NCBI RefSeq assembly: GCF_900497595.1
Contig: NZ_UFQO01000002.1
Location: forward strand, 434,001 to 498,000
Direction: 5' to 3'
Length of the DNA: 64,000 bases
Source of the DNA: Treponema pectinovorum
Lineage (GTDB): Bacteria > Spirochaetota > Spirochaetia > Treponematales > Treponemataceae
The notes beneath the pieces are model-generated. The model was given only the letters and a program-made list of their open reading frames with translations, was not told the DNA's origin and searched no databases. Below are positions 1 through 8,941 of the stretch, in pieces. Each line of letters opens with the position of its first letter. Position 1 is the stretch's first letter. Both the position numbers and the translations under genes were made by a program.

Positions 1-1
1 A

Positions 2-340
2 GTTTTATTCGGCTTTAGTTTGTGGGCAATATTGATTCCCGGCTATGCGGTTTCGCTTTTGCTTACGTTTTTTTGCCCACCGCTTTTTACAGGAATTGCT
101 TTTGACTCTGGTGGCGTTGCAAGTGGACCTATGACAAGCACTTTTATCCTTTCGTTTACATTGGGAGCAAGTAAAGCCTGTGGCGGAAATCCTGCTGTAG
201 ATGCTTTTGGAGTTATAGCCTTGGTTGCAATGACGCCATTGATTGCGATTCAAATTTTGGGAATAGTCTTTAAGATAAAGACAGAAAAATCGGCATCAAA
301 AAATAAAACTGAAAATTTAATTGAGGAGGCAGTGCGATGA
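2..340 (+). CDS. DUF1538 family membrane protein, C-terminal part
   Basis: Only the last part of the gene is in the window; the reading frame is open from base 2 and the start lies upstream. The visible residues hold two or three hydrophobic helices with a glycine- and serine-rich stretch (FDSGGVASGPMTSTF), which I recognise as the DUF1538 family of integral membrane proteins, thought to be transporters of unknown substrate. A short charged cytoplasmic tail ends the protein. The stop overlaps the start of the next gene (ATGA), so the two are translationally coupled. That partner is a PII-like protein, which suggests the carrier is gated by a PII-type signal; this link is inference. Confidence 0.75.
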   Translation, partial: VLFGFSLWAILIPGYAVSLLLTFFCPPLFTGIAFDSGGVASGPMTSTFILSFTLGASKACGGNPAVDAFGVIALVAMTPLIAIQILGIVFKIKTEKSASKNKTENLIEEAVR

Positions 341-996
341 GTCCGTACAAACTTTTTTTTAGCGTAGTGCCTCATGGAAAAGGCGAAAAATTGACCAGAG
401 CGGCTGTGGAAAGCGGTTGTGGTGGCGGAACTGTTGTTTTTGGTCGCTCTCTTGCAAAATCAAATTTTCAGGCAATCTTAGGACTTGGTGAAACATCTGT
501 AGATTTAATCCTAATGCTTGTTGAAAGTGATGTTGCAAACCCTGTAAGGGATGCGATAATAAATTCTTGTCTTCATGAAAAAAAGAATTTTGGGATTTTT
601 TTTGCGACAGATGTGAATTTTCTTTTAAAAGCCGGAAACGCAACCTCTTTTGAAGATAAAGTTTTTTTGGAGGAAAAGACAATGCATTCAGAAAATGAAT
701 TGATAACTGTTATAGTCAATAAAGGTTATGCAGAAGACATAATGGTTGCTGCAAGAAGAGCTGGTGCTGGCGGCGGAACTGTTGTAAATGCTCACGGAAC
801 TGCAAGAGAAAACGATGAAAGATTTTTTGGTATGCATATAGTTCCAGAAAAAGAAATGCTTTTGATGATTGTACCTTCAGAAAAAAAAGATGCAGTTATG
901 CAGGCAATAAAAGAAGTAAATTGTCTTAAGAACCCGGGGATGGGAATCGCATACTCTGCAACGGTAGAGGATTTTTCTCTTCTTGGAAAAAATTAA
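337..996 (+). CDS. Tandem PII-like signalling protein (two domains)
   Basis: The 219-residue protein contains two PII-like (P-II nitrogen regulator family) domains in a row. Each has the glycine-rich motif of the family: GCGGGTVV near residues 27-34 and GAGGGTVV near 144-151, with a beta-alpha-beta pattern around them. Normal PII proteins are about 112 residues with one domain and form trimers, so a fused pair is unusual. The start overlaps the DUF1538 gene by four bases, and the role is probably to sense a nucleotide or metabolite and control that membrane protein. The regulated substrate and the ligand cannot be read from the sequence. Confidence 0.78.
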   Translation: MSPYKLFFSVVPHGKGEKLTRAAVESGCGGGTVVFGRSLAKSNFQAILGLGETSVDLILMLVESDVANPVRDAIINSCLHEKKNFGIFFATDVNFLLKAGNATSFEDKVFLEEKTMHSENELITVIVNKGYAEDIMVAARRAGAGGGTVVNAHGTARENDERFFGMHIVPEKEMLLMIVPSEKKDAVMQAIKEVNCLKNPGMGIAYSATVEDFSLLGKN

Positions 997-1127
997 AAAA
1001 CTGCGAGACTTTTTAATAATTAAACGCTTTTATTTTTATGGAAGAATGAGTTTTGAAAAAATTATTCTGTTGCTGTTTAAACAAATTGTAAAAATTTATA
1101 AAAACGCCATATAAAAATAGGAAAATC

Positions 1128-2198
1128 ATGCCTGTTCATATTCATAAAGATTTATCAAATAAAGAAAAAATACTCTTAATTTTAAAAGACTTTGCATTGG
1201 AAGAAAAAAACGAAGGTTTTATTTCTGGCGAAGAACTGGCATTAAATTTAAGCATAAGCAGAGCAGCGGTTAATAAAGCGATAAAATCTCTTAGAAGAGA
1301 CGGTTTTTTAATTGAGGCACAAACTCGTAAAGGCTATAAATTTAAAGATGAACCCGATGAAATCGACGGCAAAAAAATTGAATCTCTTATAGAAGAATAC
1401 GGAATTAATTGTGCTGTGCAATCATTTAAAACCGTGGACTCCACAAATTTTGAAGCAAAGCGGCAGACTTTAGACAAAGTTTTGAATAGAGTTGCCTTTG
1501 TGTCTGGAAAGCAAACTGCGGGGCATGGCAGGCTCGGCAGAGTTTTTTATTCTCCAGCGGATTCTGGATTGTATTTTTCTTTGGTCTACAGACCTTTAGG
1601 CGGAGTTAAAAATCCAGCATTGTTGACGGCAGGAGCTGCGGTTTCGGTTTGTAGGGCAGTCAAAGAGCTTTATGGCGAAGAATGCAAAATAAAATGGGTC
1701 AACGATGTTTTTCTGAATGGTAAAAAAATCTGTGGCATTTTAACCGAAGGAATCGCAAATTTTGAAACAGCAACTATAGATTTTGCGATAGTAGGAATCG
1801 GCATAAATGTTCGCAATTCAAATTTTACAGGAGAACTTTCAAAGATTGCCGGCAGCATAGAAGATATTATGCAAAGCGAAGGGAAAAAAATCCCAAAAGT
1901 TCCGCGAAATCTGCTCTGTGCAAAAATCATTTTTAATCTCTTAAAGATTTACGATTCTTATTACAATGGCGAAAAAATCTTTTTTAAAAATGTAATCGAT
2001 GAATATCGCTCTCGTTCGCTTTTAAAAGGGCTAACCGTTACGGTAAATCCGATTGCAGGTGGGCAAGCAGAAAGTTATGTTGCAAAAGTTCTGGATATAA
2101 GCGAAGAAGCAGAATTGATAGTCGAATGCGAAGATAAAAGCATAAAAAAACTTTTTTCTGGAGAAGTATCGTTAAAAAGCTCTTCATTTGCAAAATAA
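1128..2198 (+). CDS. birA: Bifunctional biotin operon repressor / biotin-protein ligase BirA
   Basis: The enzyme activates biotin with ATP and attaches it to the carrier lysine of biotin-dependent carboxylases or decarboxylases. Residues 15-75 form a winged helix-turn-helix (SISRAAVNKAIKSLRRDGF), so this is the two-function type that can also repress transcription. The ligase domain follows, with the biotinyl-AMP loop GHGRLGR at 132-138 (usually GRGRxGR) and KWVNDVFLNGKKICGIL at about 189-205. A C-terminal SH3-like domain is present. Length 356 residues is normal. An AGGA ribosome site lies just before the ATG. The neighbours are unrelated, so it is probably a single-gene unit. Confidence 0.93.
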   Translation: MPVHIHKDLSNKEKILLILKDFALEEKNEGFISGEELALNLSISRAAVNKAIKSLRRDGFLIEAQTRKGYKFKDEPDEIDGKKIESLIEEYGINCAVQSFKTVDSTNFEAKRQTLDKVLNRVAFVSGKQTAGHGRLGRVFYSPADSGLYFSLVYRPLGGVKNPALLTAGAAVSVCRAVKELYGEECKIKWVNDVFLNGKKICGILTEGIANFETATIDFAIVGIGINVRNSNFTGELSKIAGSIEDIMQSEGKKIPKVPRNLLCAKIIFNLLKIYDSYYNGEKIFFKNVIDEYRSRSLLKGLTVTVNPIAGGQAESYVAKVLDISEEAELIVECEDKSIKKLFSGEVSLKSSSFAK

Positions 2199-2245
2199 TA
2201 AAAATAGAATTTTAATTTGCTGCTTATTACTAAAATCGCTTTTCC

Positions 2246-2256
2246 TGTGTTATAAT
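2246..2256 (+). promoter_or_regulatory. Extended -10 promoter for the 2293 gene
   Basis: TATAAT at 2251-2256 is preceded by TG plus one base (TGtTATAAT), an extended -10 that does not need a strong -35 box. Transcription would start near 2263, about 30 bases before the ATG. Confidence 0.5.
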
Positions 2257-2292
2257 CGGACACAGATTTTTAGATACGGAGCATGATTATAG

Positions 2293-3981
2293 ATGAGTGA
2301 TCAGGATTTAGACCCTACAATCGCAGCGTTACTCGCAGAAACTGCTAACAATGCATCTGAAGATAATGAAAATTCCACAGATTTTTTTGGCGATGTTCCT
2401 GTAACGGATTTTACAGATTCCAGTTTTCGAAAAAAAGAAGAAGATACTGAGGACGAGCCTGAACCAAATAAAGTCGATTTAAGCGTTACGAAATTCAAAC
2501 CGATTACAAAATTTTTTGAAGATGAAGGACATAAATATTTTGACGATGCCTCGTATTATAAATCCTGCCTCACAGGCGAAGCCGCTCCGGCACAGCGAGT
2601 TCATCAAGTTCTTTCAAAATATTTAACTTGTACCGATCCAAAGGACCGCACTGTTTACCGTCAGCAACTGGTAATGGCTTACTGGGAATTAGTGCATACG
2701 ATGGCTCCAAAAATGGCAGATTTTTCCATTCCAAAATCAAAACGGATGATGATGCGCTACGGCGTTCTGTTGCCATCGCTTTTTACGCCAGAGCAAAAGG
2801 AAACTTTTTCAAAGGCGATTTTGGAAAATAATACCGGTGAACCCGTTTATTACATGGACGAGTGGTTTAAAGAGATTGCAAGTGGCAGGCTTTCTCTTTC
2901 TGCAACCGATGAAGTTCGAGTAAAAAAATCTAATGCAGGCGGGGCAGCCGAGCAGCAACATTTGATGCAATTAAAGAGCAAAAATGATGGAAAGATTCAA
3001 AGTTCAGAAAGTTTTGTAAATGCAAAAGAAAGCGAACGACAGATGATGGAAACGGAATTGTTGAATCGAGTTCAGGCACTCTGCGAACATCCAGCGATGA
3101 TTGGTATGGCGCCACATCGAATGCCATATTCAGAAATGCAAAAAAAACTTTTCGTGGAAATTCAGGAGCGATTGCGTTCACTTCAAAAAAACGATAAAGA
3201 ACTTTCGTCTTATTTAAAAGAATTGGAAGAAGCAAAATCGATAAGCGAATCTTTGCAAGCAAAAATGCAATCTTCGCCAGAAGCGGTGGAAGTAAGCAAA
3301 GGCGATATAGACACAGAATATAACACAGTTCGCCAGATGGCAAAAATGACGATTGGACGACAGGGAAATCAATTTCCTGTTTTTACGAGGGAATTTTATC
3401 ACTGTATTCCAAAAGGAACCGGATTTAGGGAAAACGTAATCAGCATAATGTCTTGGATAGAAGAGATGGATCCTGGAGCATTTTGCCGAATTCACAAAAA
3501 TACGCCTCATCGCATTGTTCCGTATGTTCTTTTAGTTCCAACTTATGGCGATTTTGGTTTTTGCTGGGAACCTTTTGATCGCTACAACAGAATCACAAGC
3601 CGGGGACGAATCGTTGTTCCAATGTATCCACGTGATTTAAAAATAAGCATTTTGATGGCAGTCGCAGATTTGCGCTGGCAGGTTGCAAAAGAAAAAGCCA
3701 GTTACTATTGGATGGAAGAAGGTCTAACAGGTCAGTACTACCAGTGGATTGAAAGTCAAAAATTAAAAGGCGATTTAAAATCATACTTTATAAGCGATTA
3801 CGTTCTTTGGATGACAAAAGAAGTTGAAGGCGTGCAGCGAATGGAAAAAGATTTGCGTGCAATTTTCTGGCGATTTATACCGTTTAGCCAGGAACGCAAA
3901 GATGAATTAAAGAAACGCTCGCTTGTTTATCAGGAATTGTATCAGCGCGATATAAACCGCAGCATGAGCGACGGTTATTGA
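2293..3981 (+). CDS. Conserved hypothetical protein, 562 residues
   Basis: I do not recognise this family. There is no signal peptide or membrane segment, so it should be cytoplasmic. The first 60 residues are acidic and low in complexity (many D, E, N, S). A mixed alpha/beta part follows to about residue 200. Residues 215-345 look largely helical and charged, with Met, Gln and Glu runs typical of coiled coil. The last 200 residues are rich in aromatic residues (YYWMEEGLTGQYYQWIE and a WRFIPF segment) and look like a compact folded domain. It stands upstream of pta but with its own promoter and a 157-base gap, so no shared function follows. Possibly spirochaete-specific. Confidence 0.6.
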   Translation: MSDQDLDPTIAALLAETANNASEDNENSTDFFGDVPVTDFTDSSFRKKEEDTEDEPEPNKVDLSVTKFKPITKFFEDEGHKYFDDASYYKSCLTGEAAPAQRVHQVLSKYLTCTDPKDRTVYRQQLVMAYWELVHTMAPKMADFSIPKSKRMMMRYGVLLPSLFTPEQKETFSKAILENNTGEPVYYMDEWFKEIASGRLSLSATDEVRVKKSNAGGAAEQQHLMQLKSKNDGKIQSSESFVNAKESERQMMETELLNRVQALCEHPAMIGMAPHRMPYSEMQKKLFVEIQERLRSLQKNDKELSSYLKELEEAKSISESLQAKMQSSPEAVEVSKGDIDTEYNTVRQMAKMTIGRQGNQFPVFTREFYHCIPKGTGFRENVISIMSWIEEMDPGAFCRIHKNTPHRIVPYVLLVPTYGDFGFCWEPFDRYNRITSRGRIVVPMYPRDLKISILMAVADLRWQVAKEKASYYWMEEGLTGQYYQWIESQKLKGDLKSYFISDYVLWMTKEVEGVQRMEKDLRAIFWRFIPFSQERKDELKKRSLVYQELYQRDINRSMSDGY

Positions 3982-4138
3982 TTTTTTATAAATAGATTTT
4001 TTTCTCTTCAGACGAGGAAAAGACAAGTGCGCCCCTTTGCTTTAAACTCTTGGGTTTGCAATTTTTTTACAAAGTGGTAAAGTTAATTGATTCATTTTTT
4101 TGAACCAATTTAAATCAATATTTAAAACGAGGAAATCT

Positions 4139-5164
4139 ATGGACTTTGTAAAATCTTTGCGTGAAAAAGCCAAAAAAGCAGGTAAAACAATTGTTCTTTG
4201 CGAAGGCGAAGACAAGAGAGTTGTTGAAGCGGCTAGCGTTGCGGTAAAAGAAGGAATCGCAAAAATCATCCTTCTTGGAAATAAAGACGAAATTTTAAAA
4301 TTTGGATTTGATATGTCTGGTGTACAGATTGTTGATCCTACAACAGATTCAAATGCAGACAAATACGCAGAAATTCTTTACAAAGCACGAGAAGGAAAAA
4401 TCAATAAAAAAACAGGCGAACCAGAATATGCAGACATTCCTGCTGCAAAAAAAGCAGCGCTCAAAGATTACACAATGTACGGTGCGCTTATTTTAAAAGC
4501 GGGCGATGCAGACGGCTTCGTTTCTGGTGCTTGCCACTCAACAGCAAATACACTTCGTCCAGGACTTCAAGTTATAAAAACTTCTGCTGGAGTAAAAACT
4601 GTTTCTTCTTGCTTTATAATGGTAGCTCCAGAAGGCTCAAACAAATATATCCCAGACGGAATCTGTGTTTTTGGAGACTGTGCAATCAACATAGACCCAA
4701 GTGCAGAAGAACTTTCTGATATAGCGATTGCAACTGCAGAAACAGCAAAAAAAATTGCAGGTATCAATCCAAAAATTGCAATGCTTTCATTTTCAACAAA
4801 AGGCTCTGGAAACGACTCAAAAGGACTCAACACTGTTGGCAAAGTTGTGGAAGCGACAAATCTTGCAAAATCAAAAGCTCCAGAACTCGCTTTGGACGGC
4901 GAATTCCAATTTGATGCTGCAATCGCTCCAGAAGTTGGCGAATTAAAAGCCCCTGGTTCTCAAGTTGCAGGACACGCAAATACTTTTATCTTCCCAAATA
5001 TAAATGCAGGAAACATCGGCTACAAAATTGCCGCTCGCATGGGTGGCTGGAAGGCAATCGGACCTGTTTGTCAGGGCTTTGCAAAACCTCTTAACGATTT
5101 AAGCCGTGGCTGCAATGTTGAAGAGATTGTCGACACAGTTGCAGTAACCGCTTTGCAGGCATAA
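4139..5164 (+). CDS. pta: Phosphate acetyltransferase Pta
   Basis: The protein interconverts acetyl-CoA and acetyl phosphate, the first step of acetate production with ATP gain in fermenting bacteria. It is the short form (341 residues), with the single PTA/PTB catalytic domain and none of the N-terminal regulatory domains of the enterobacterial enzyme. Recognisable segments are the N-terminal VLCEGEDKRVVEAA, SGACHSTANTLRPGLQVI and the C-terminal HANTFIFPNINAGNIGYKIA. I place the start at the ATG at 4139, which has AACGAGGAAATCT before it; an in-frame ATG 39 bases upstream has no ribosome site. A strong hairpin terminator follows the gene, and acetate kinase is not adjacent. Confidence 0.95.
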   Translation: MDFVKSLREKAKKAGKTIVLCEGEDKRVVEAASVAVKEGIAKIILLGNKDEILKFGFDMSGVQIVDPTTDSNADKYAEILYKAREGKINKKTGEPEYADIPAAKKAALKDYTMYGALILKAGDADGFVSGACHSTANTLRPGLQVIKTSAGVKTVSSCFIMVAPEGSNKYIPDGICVFGDCAINIDPSAEELSDIAIATAETAKKIAGINPKIAMLSFSTKGSGNDSKGLNTVGKVVEATNLAKSKAPELALDGEFQFDAAIAPEVGELKAPGSQVAGHANTFIFPNINAGNIGYKIAARMGGWKAIGPVCQGFAKPLNDLSRGCNVEEIVDTVAVTALQA

Positions 5165-5193
5165 GCAAAAAATTTAAAAAATCAAAAAAAATG

Positions 5194-5220
5194 AGGCACG
5201 AAAAGTATCGTGCCTTTTTC
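5194..5220 (+). terminator. Rho-independent terminator after pta
   Basis: An 8-bp perfect stem (AGGCACGA and TCGTGCCT) with a 6-base loop is followed by TTTTTC, ending the pta transcript. Confidence 0.88.
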
Positions 5221-5330
5221 TTTTATGGAGCGCATCACTTGTCAAACCGTCCTTTCAGGGTTGCTCTTCGCTCCATCCGTGGCAAGCCACGGACGGCTTT
5301 GCCGCCCTTACACGACGGGCTAAGTTTTTT
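5221..5330. repeat. GC-rich hairpin repeat, class related to 15.0 and 40.4 kb
   Basis: This 110-base stretch between pta and the small membrane gene is clearly GC-rich against its surroundings. It holds a perfect 8-bp hairpin (TCCGTGGC-AA-GCCACGGA, 5276-5293), a second small hairpin (CGGC-TTT-GCCG), and a longer-range inverted pair ATGGAGCG/CGCTCCAT (5225-5232 and 5269-5276). It ends in GGGCTAA, the same end as the repeat at 15.0 kb. Confidence 0.6.
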
Positions 5331-5340
5331 TGTAAAAATA

Positions 5341-5637
5341 CTAAATCTCGTCTTTTAAATATCTTTTTATCGCTTTGTAATCAACTTTATCTTTTAGGTT
5401 AAATTTTTTTATTGCCCAGGTTATCGTCTTCATGCTAAGAATCATCGCAATTATTATGCCTGCAAAAAGTATAAAAGGCAGAGCAACATTAACCGGAATA
5501 CTGTTCGCCATCGCAGGAAAACTGGAAAGCAGCAAAAAAGAAGTTCCCACGAGCAAAAATTCAATCAAAAGCCCAAGAATTATGTTGTAAAGTCCAACTG
5601 CAATGTTAAAAATCGTAGTTCGTTCGCTACAAGTCAT
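5341..5637 (-). CDS. Small two-helix membrane protein
   Basis: The start is the ATG at 5637, which overlaps the lspA stop in an ATGA, so the two genes are coupled. A longer reading frame upstream overlaps lspA and is unlikely. The 98-residue product has two clear hydrophobic helices (around residues 10-40 and 48-70) and a basic cytoplasmic tail. I do not recognise a named family. Being made with signal peptidase II suggests an inner-membrane location, but its job is unknown. Confidence 0.6.
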   Translation of the reverse strand: MTCSERTTIFNIAVGLYNIILGLLIEFLLVGTSFLLLSSFPAMANSIPVNVALPFILFAGIIIAMILSMKTITWAIKKFNLKDKVDYKAIKRYLKDEI

Positions 5638-6206
5638 TTTATACCTTTTTTTTGACTGGAATTTTTTACTGTAAAAAGGAACGAAATCACTAAAATTATT
5701 CCACAAACAACAACCGTCGCATCTGCAACATTGAATGTTGGCCATCGTTCCATTCCCAATATGTTGTAAAACTTCACATCTATAAAATCGACAACGCCTT
5801 CTTTTCTAAAAAAGCGGTCAATCAGGTTTCCGGTTCCGCCCCCAGCGATTCCCATTATTGCCCAGCGTTGTAATTGGTTAAAATCTTCATTTCTAAAGTA
5901 AACGATTAAAACCATTATGATTACAAAAATAGGAACAAATCGAAAAAGAATTGCTCTTGCAACTAATGACCAGCTTTCGCCAATGCTAAACGCAATTCCA
6001 GGGTTACAAACATGGATTATCCTTAAAAAATCACCAAAAAATTGTGCGCCAATCGTAACTGGATACGTTAAAGGAATATTTTTTACAACTAATTGCTTTG
6101 TAACTTGATCTAAAATTATAACAACAGCCATTAAAATTAAAGGCAGTAATTTTTTTGAGGCAGTAGGTTTGCTTTTAAATTCAACCGTGATATTTTCTGT
6201 GTCCAT
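5634..6206 (-). CDS. lspA: Lipoprotein signal peptidase LspA
   Basis: This inner-membrane aspartic protease removes the signal peptide from lipid-modified prolipoproteins just before the cysteine. The two catalytic aspartates are visible: D130 in GGGTGNLIDR and D162 in FNVADA. Four hydrophobic helices and the conserved HVCNPGIAFS segment near residues 65-74 fit the family; the usual residue pair here is NxG. The length (190) is normal, with a slightly long polar N-terminus. The window encodes several lipoproteins that would be its substrates. No Shine-Dalgarno precedes the ATG, and a TATAAT lies nine bases upstream of it, so the transcript may be nearly leaderless. Confidence 0.94.
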   Translation of the reverse strand: MDTENITVEFKSKPTASKKLLPLILMAVVIILDQVTKQLVVKNIPLTYPVTIGAQFFGDFLRIIHVCNPGIAFSIGESWSLVARAILFRFVPIFVIIMVLIVYFRNEDFNQLQRWAIMGIAGGGTGNLIDRFFRKEGVVDFIDVKFYNILGMERWPTFNVADATVVVCGIILVISFLFTVKNSSQKKGIK

Positions 6207-6286
6207 AGAAAAAAAATTATAGATTATTAAAAAATTATAGTCTAGTAATACGAAACTTATAAAAAGATTGTAAATTTTCCGAAAAT

Positions 6287-7381
6287 TTATTCAATTTTTG
6301 GGTATTCAAGAAAATTAAAGTCCTTTATTTTTGCAACAGTTTTGCCTGCAACATAACGAGGAATAAAAAGCGTCTTGTCGCGTTCTAATTTCAATCTTTT
6401 TGCGATAAAAATATCGGTCTGTTCAACAAAACCGAGCATTTTTGAACGGTATTCTGCAATTTCTGCAATGTCGTAAAATTCAAAAGCCCCTGTGTTTACT
6501 GTTTGTGTCAATTTTATTGCAGTTTGATAATCTAAGGAATCGCTTACAAAAAAAATCTTTTTTTCACCATATTTTTGTTTCGCGATTTTTATCAAAGCCA
6601 AATACGAAAGTTCCTGGTTAAAATTGCTTTTTTTAGAATCAATTTTTTTATCATTTAAGAATAAATATCTTGAATAAAATTTTCTAAAAAAACGAGTGTT
6701 AAAAATTCCGTCAAAATAAGTCAAATCATCAGCAAAAAAATCTGCTGCAAAAACTGTAAATCCTTTTTTAGAAAGAAAAAGCAGGTAAGGCTCATAATCG
6801 CTTACAGAGCTCAAATTTCCTGTGCAGAATATTATGAGTGGAAGTTCGCTTTCGCTTTTTTGTAAAGGCTCGTAAGTATACAGAAAACTGTTCGAAATTC
6901 TAAAAATCTCGGACTTTTTTGCAGGATAAAATCCTCTGGAAAAATTGCCAGACATAATTTGAACATTTTTTGAAGATTCAAAATCCTTTGCGTCGATTTT
7001 TATAGGTCGAAAATTTATCAAAAAAAATGCGCACAGCACTATCGCAAAAAGTTCGATAATGCAGACTATCACAAAAGGATTTGAATATCTGTCTATATAA
7101 AGAGCCGAACAGAATCTTAAAAGTGAGCGAATATTTGTAAAAAAAACGAAAAAAGCCAAGAGCGTCGGGAAAAAAGTTAAAGGCGAAAGATTCCAGAGAA
7201 AGATATTTATGATTGAAAGAAGCAGTGCTATTGGTGAAAAAATCACGAAAGAATCAATCTTTGATTTTTTCATAAAAAAAATTCTTGCACAGCAAATAAA
7301 AAGCAAAGCCATTACGAGCAGTTCTGCAACAAAACAGTCAAACATATCTGTATAATAGCGGAATATTGTGTTACAATCCAT
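6287..7381 (-). CDS. Membrane protein with soluble alpha/beta-hydrolase-like domain
   Basis: The first 130 residues hold four or five hydrophobic helices. The rest is soluble and has an alpha/beta pattern, with the segment LPLIIFCTGNLSSVSDYEPYLLFLSKKGFTVFAAD reminiscent of alpha/beta hydrolases (oxyanion region followed by a helix and a strand). A later KKIFFVSDSLDYQTA could stand where the GxSxG nucleophile elbow normally is, with S in SDS, but the motif is not canonical. I therefore call it hydrolase-like only. The ATG at 7381 is chosen over one six codons upstream because the latter runs into the divergent HDOD gene. Substrate and function are unknown. Confidence 0.5.
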   Translation of the reverse strand: MDCNTIFRYYTDMFDCFVAELLVMALLFICCARIFFMKKSKIDSFVIFSPIALLLSIINIFLWNLSPLTFFPTLLAFFVFFTNIRSLLRFCSALYIDRYSNPFVIVCIIELFAIVLCAFFLINFRPIKIDAKDFESSKNVQIMSGNFSRGFYPAKKSEIFRISNSFLYTYEPLQKSESELPLIIFCTGNLSSVSDYEPYLLFLSKKGFTVFAADFFADDLTYFDGIFNTRFFRKFYSRYLFLNDKKIDSKKSNFNQELSYLALIKIAKQKYGEKKIFFVSDSLDYQTAIKLTQTVNTGAFEFYDIAEIAEYRSKMLGFVEQTDIFIAKRLKLERDKTLFIPRYVAGKTVAKIKDFNFLEYPKIE

Positions 7382-7390
7382 ACTAGTATG
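7379..7390. promoter_or_regulatory. 12-bp palindrome containing both divergent start codons
   Basis: The perfect palindrome CATACTAGTATG holds the ATG of the plus-strand HDOD gene (7388) and, on the other strand, the ATG of the membrane protein gene (7381). A TGtTACAAT extended -10 box for the plus strand ends at 7377, only ten bases before the ATG. A protein bound to the palindrome would cover both starts. Confidence 0.4.
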
Positions 7391-8884
7391 GCGGCACAAA
7401 CTAAAGTTAAACTTGATTTGTCAAAAGTAAAAATGGCTATCCGTGCAGGAATCCCTCTGTCAATTACTACTTATACGCTTCCTCACGAAATGGAAGTGTA
7501 CATGGGTTCTGTTTTAAAAGCTTTTTTGGACGAATTAAATCAAAATCAAATGGTTGAATATTTGACTTATTGCCTTAATGAATTGGTTACAAATAGCAAA
7601 AAGGCTAATACAAAACGCATATATTTTAAAGAAAAGCATTTAGATATTTCTAATCCAGTTGAATACGAAGAAGGAATGAAAAGTTTTAAAGCAGAAACCT
7701 TAAACAATATAAAATACTATTTAAAACTTCAAAAAACTGCTGGACTTTATGTAAAGTTAATTCTTCAAACCCGCAATAATAAAATAAAAATCGAAGTCAG
7801 AAATAATTCAGAACTTACAGTAGAAGAATATAAACGAATGCATGATAAATTAAGTCGTGCACAGCAGTATACTTCTGTAGACCAGGTGCTTGCTCAAATT
7901 CTTGATGAAACAGAAGGTGCAGGTCTTGGTCTTATAATAATGATTTTGATGCTCGAAAAAATTGGGCTTACAGAAGAAAATTTCCAAATCCTTTGCGAAA
8001 ATGGAGAAACTATAACTAGGATAATTCTTCCTTTAAATGAAAAAACTCAAAAAGATTTGAGCGTTGTAAGTCAGGAATTTGTAAAAATAATCGACGAACT
8101 CCCTCAATTCCCAGATACAATCGTAAGGGTAAATGCGCTTTTAAATGATCCGGATTCAAAGATGAGCGAAATCGCCATGCTTATTTCCAGCGATGTTTCT
8201 TTGACTACGGATTTGCTAAAACTCGTAAACTCGGCAACCTTCGCTTTGGCGTCTCCATGCAGGAGCATTGCGGATGCTGTAAAGCTTGTTGGGCTTCGTG
8301 GAATAAAAAATATGCTCATTTCTGTTGGTTCTCTCAACAGTTTAAAAGAATTGAGCGGCGAAAAAAAAGAATTGTGGACTCACTCATACAAAGTTGCGTT
8401 CTACGCTTACAACCTTGCACGAAATTTTTGTTCTTCAGAGCGGAATGTTGTAGAAGATTCCTATGTATGCGGTTTGCTGCACGATATGGGAAAACTCGTT
8501 TTTGAAAATGCGCATCCAGATTTTATAGATAAAATTAAAGGAATTTGTGCAAAAAAAGGAATTCCTGCAGATATATTTGAAAAATTGCTTGCAGGCGTAA
8601 ACCACGGCGAAGTTGGCGCTTTGATTGCAGAAAAATGGAATTTCCCAGAGGTGATAGTTTCTGTAATAAGGTATCATCATTCTCCAGATCTTGCTCCAGA
8701 GAATACAAAAAAGCTTACAAGTTTGGTATACCTTTCTGATATGCTCGTTCATTATCACTCAAAAGAAGTTGACTACTATCAATTTGAACCAGAAGTTTTA
8801 GCGATGTTCAACATAACAAGCGAACAGCAATTACAGAAAATCCTTGACCGTTTAGAAAAAGCGTTTGTTACAGAAAGCATATAA
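7388..8884 (+). CDS. HDOD signalling protein with N-terminal GHKL-type ATPase domain
   Basis: The 498-residue protein joins two parts. Residues 40-210 look like a histidine-kinase/anti-sigma type ATPase: N-box NELVTNSKKAN at 64-74 and G-box EGAGLGL at 178-184. No phosphoacceptor histidine region is obvious. Residues 222-430 form an HDOD domain, a relative of HD phosphohydrolases (CGLLHDMGKLVFE is seen), found in regulators of c-di-GMP, cell-cycle and motility signalling. It probably acts as a signalling adaptor; the output is unknown. The first in-frame ATG is taken although there is no Shine-Dalgarno sequence. A hairpin terminator follows. Confidence 0.8.
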   Translation: MAAQTKVKLDLSKVKMAIRAGIPLSITTYTLPHEMEVYMGSVLKAFLDELNQNQMVEYLTYCLNELVTNSKKANTKRIYFKEKHLDISNPVEYEEGMKSFKAETLNNIKYYLKLQKTAGLYVKLILQTRNNKIKIEVRNNSELTVEEYKRMHDKLSRAQQYTSVDQVLAQILDETEGAGLGLIIMILMLEKIGLTEENFQILCENGETITRIILPLNEKTQKDLSVVSQEFVKIIDELPQFPDTIVRVNALLNDPDSKMSEIAMLISSDVSLTTDLLKLVNSATFALASPCRSIADAVKLVGLRGIKNMLISVGSLNSLKELSGEKKELWTHSYKVAFYAYNLARNFCSSERNVVEDSYVCGLLHDMGKLVFENAHPDFIDKIKGICAKKGIPADIFEKLLAGVNHGEVGALIAEKWNFPEVIVSVIRYHHSPDLAPENTKKLTSLVYLSDMLVHYHSKEVDYYQFEPEVLAMFNITSEQQLQKILDRLEKAFVTESI

Positions 8885-8903
8885 TCTTTTATATAAAATA
8901 AAA

Positions 8904-8941
8904 AAAGACTGATTCCATTATGATTTTGGAATCAATCTTTT
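8904..8941 (+). terminator. Hairpin terminator after the HDOD gene
   Basis: An inverted repeat of 14 bases per arm with one mismatch (core GATTCCA/TGGAATC) ends in a T-rich run. A second hairpin (CCCAAAAT/ATTTTGGG, 9003-9028) could terminate the convergent acyl-CoA synthetase gene from the other side. Confidence 0.65.
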
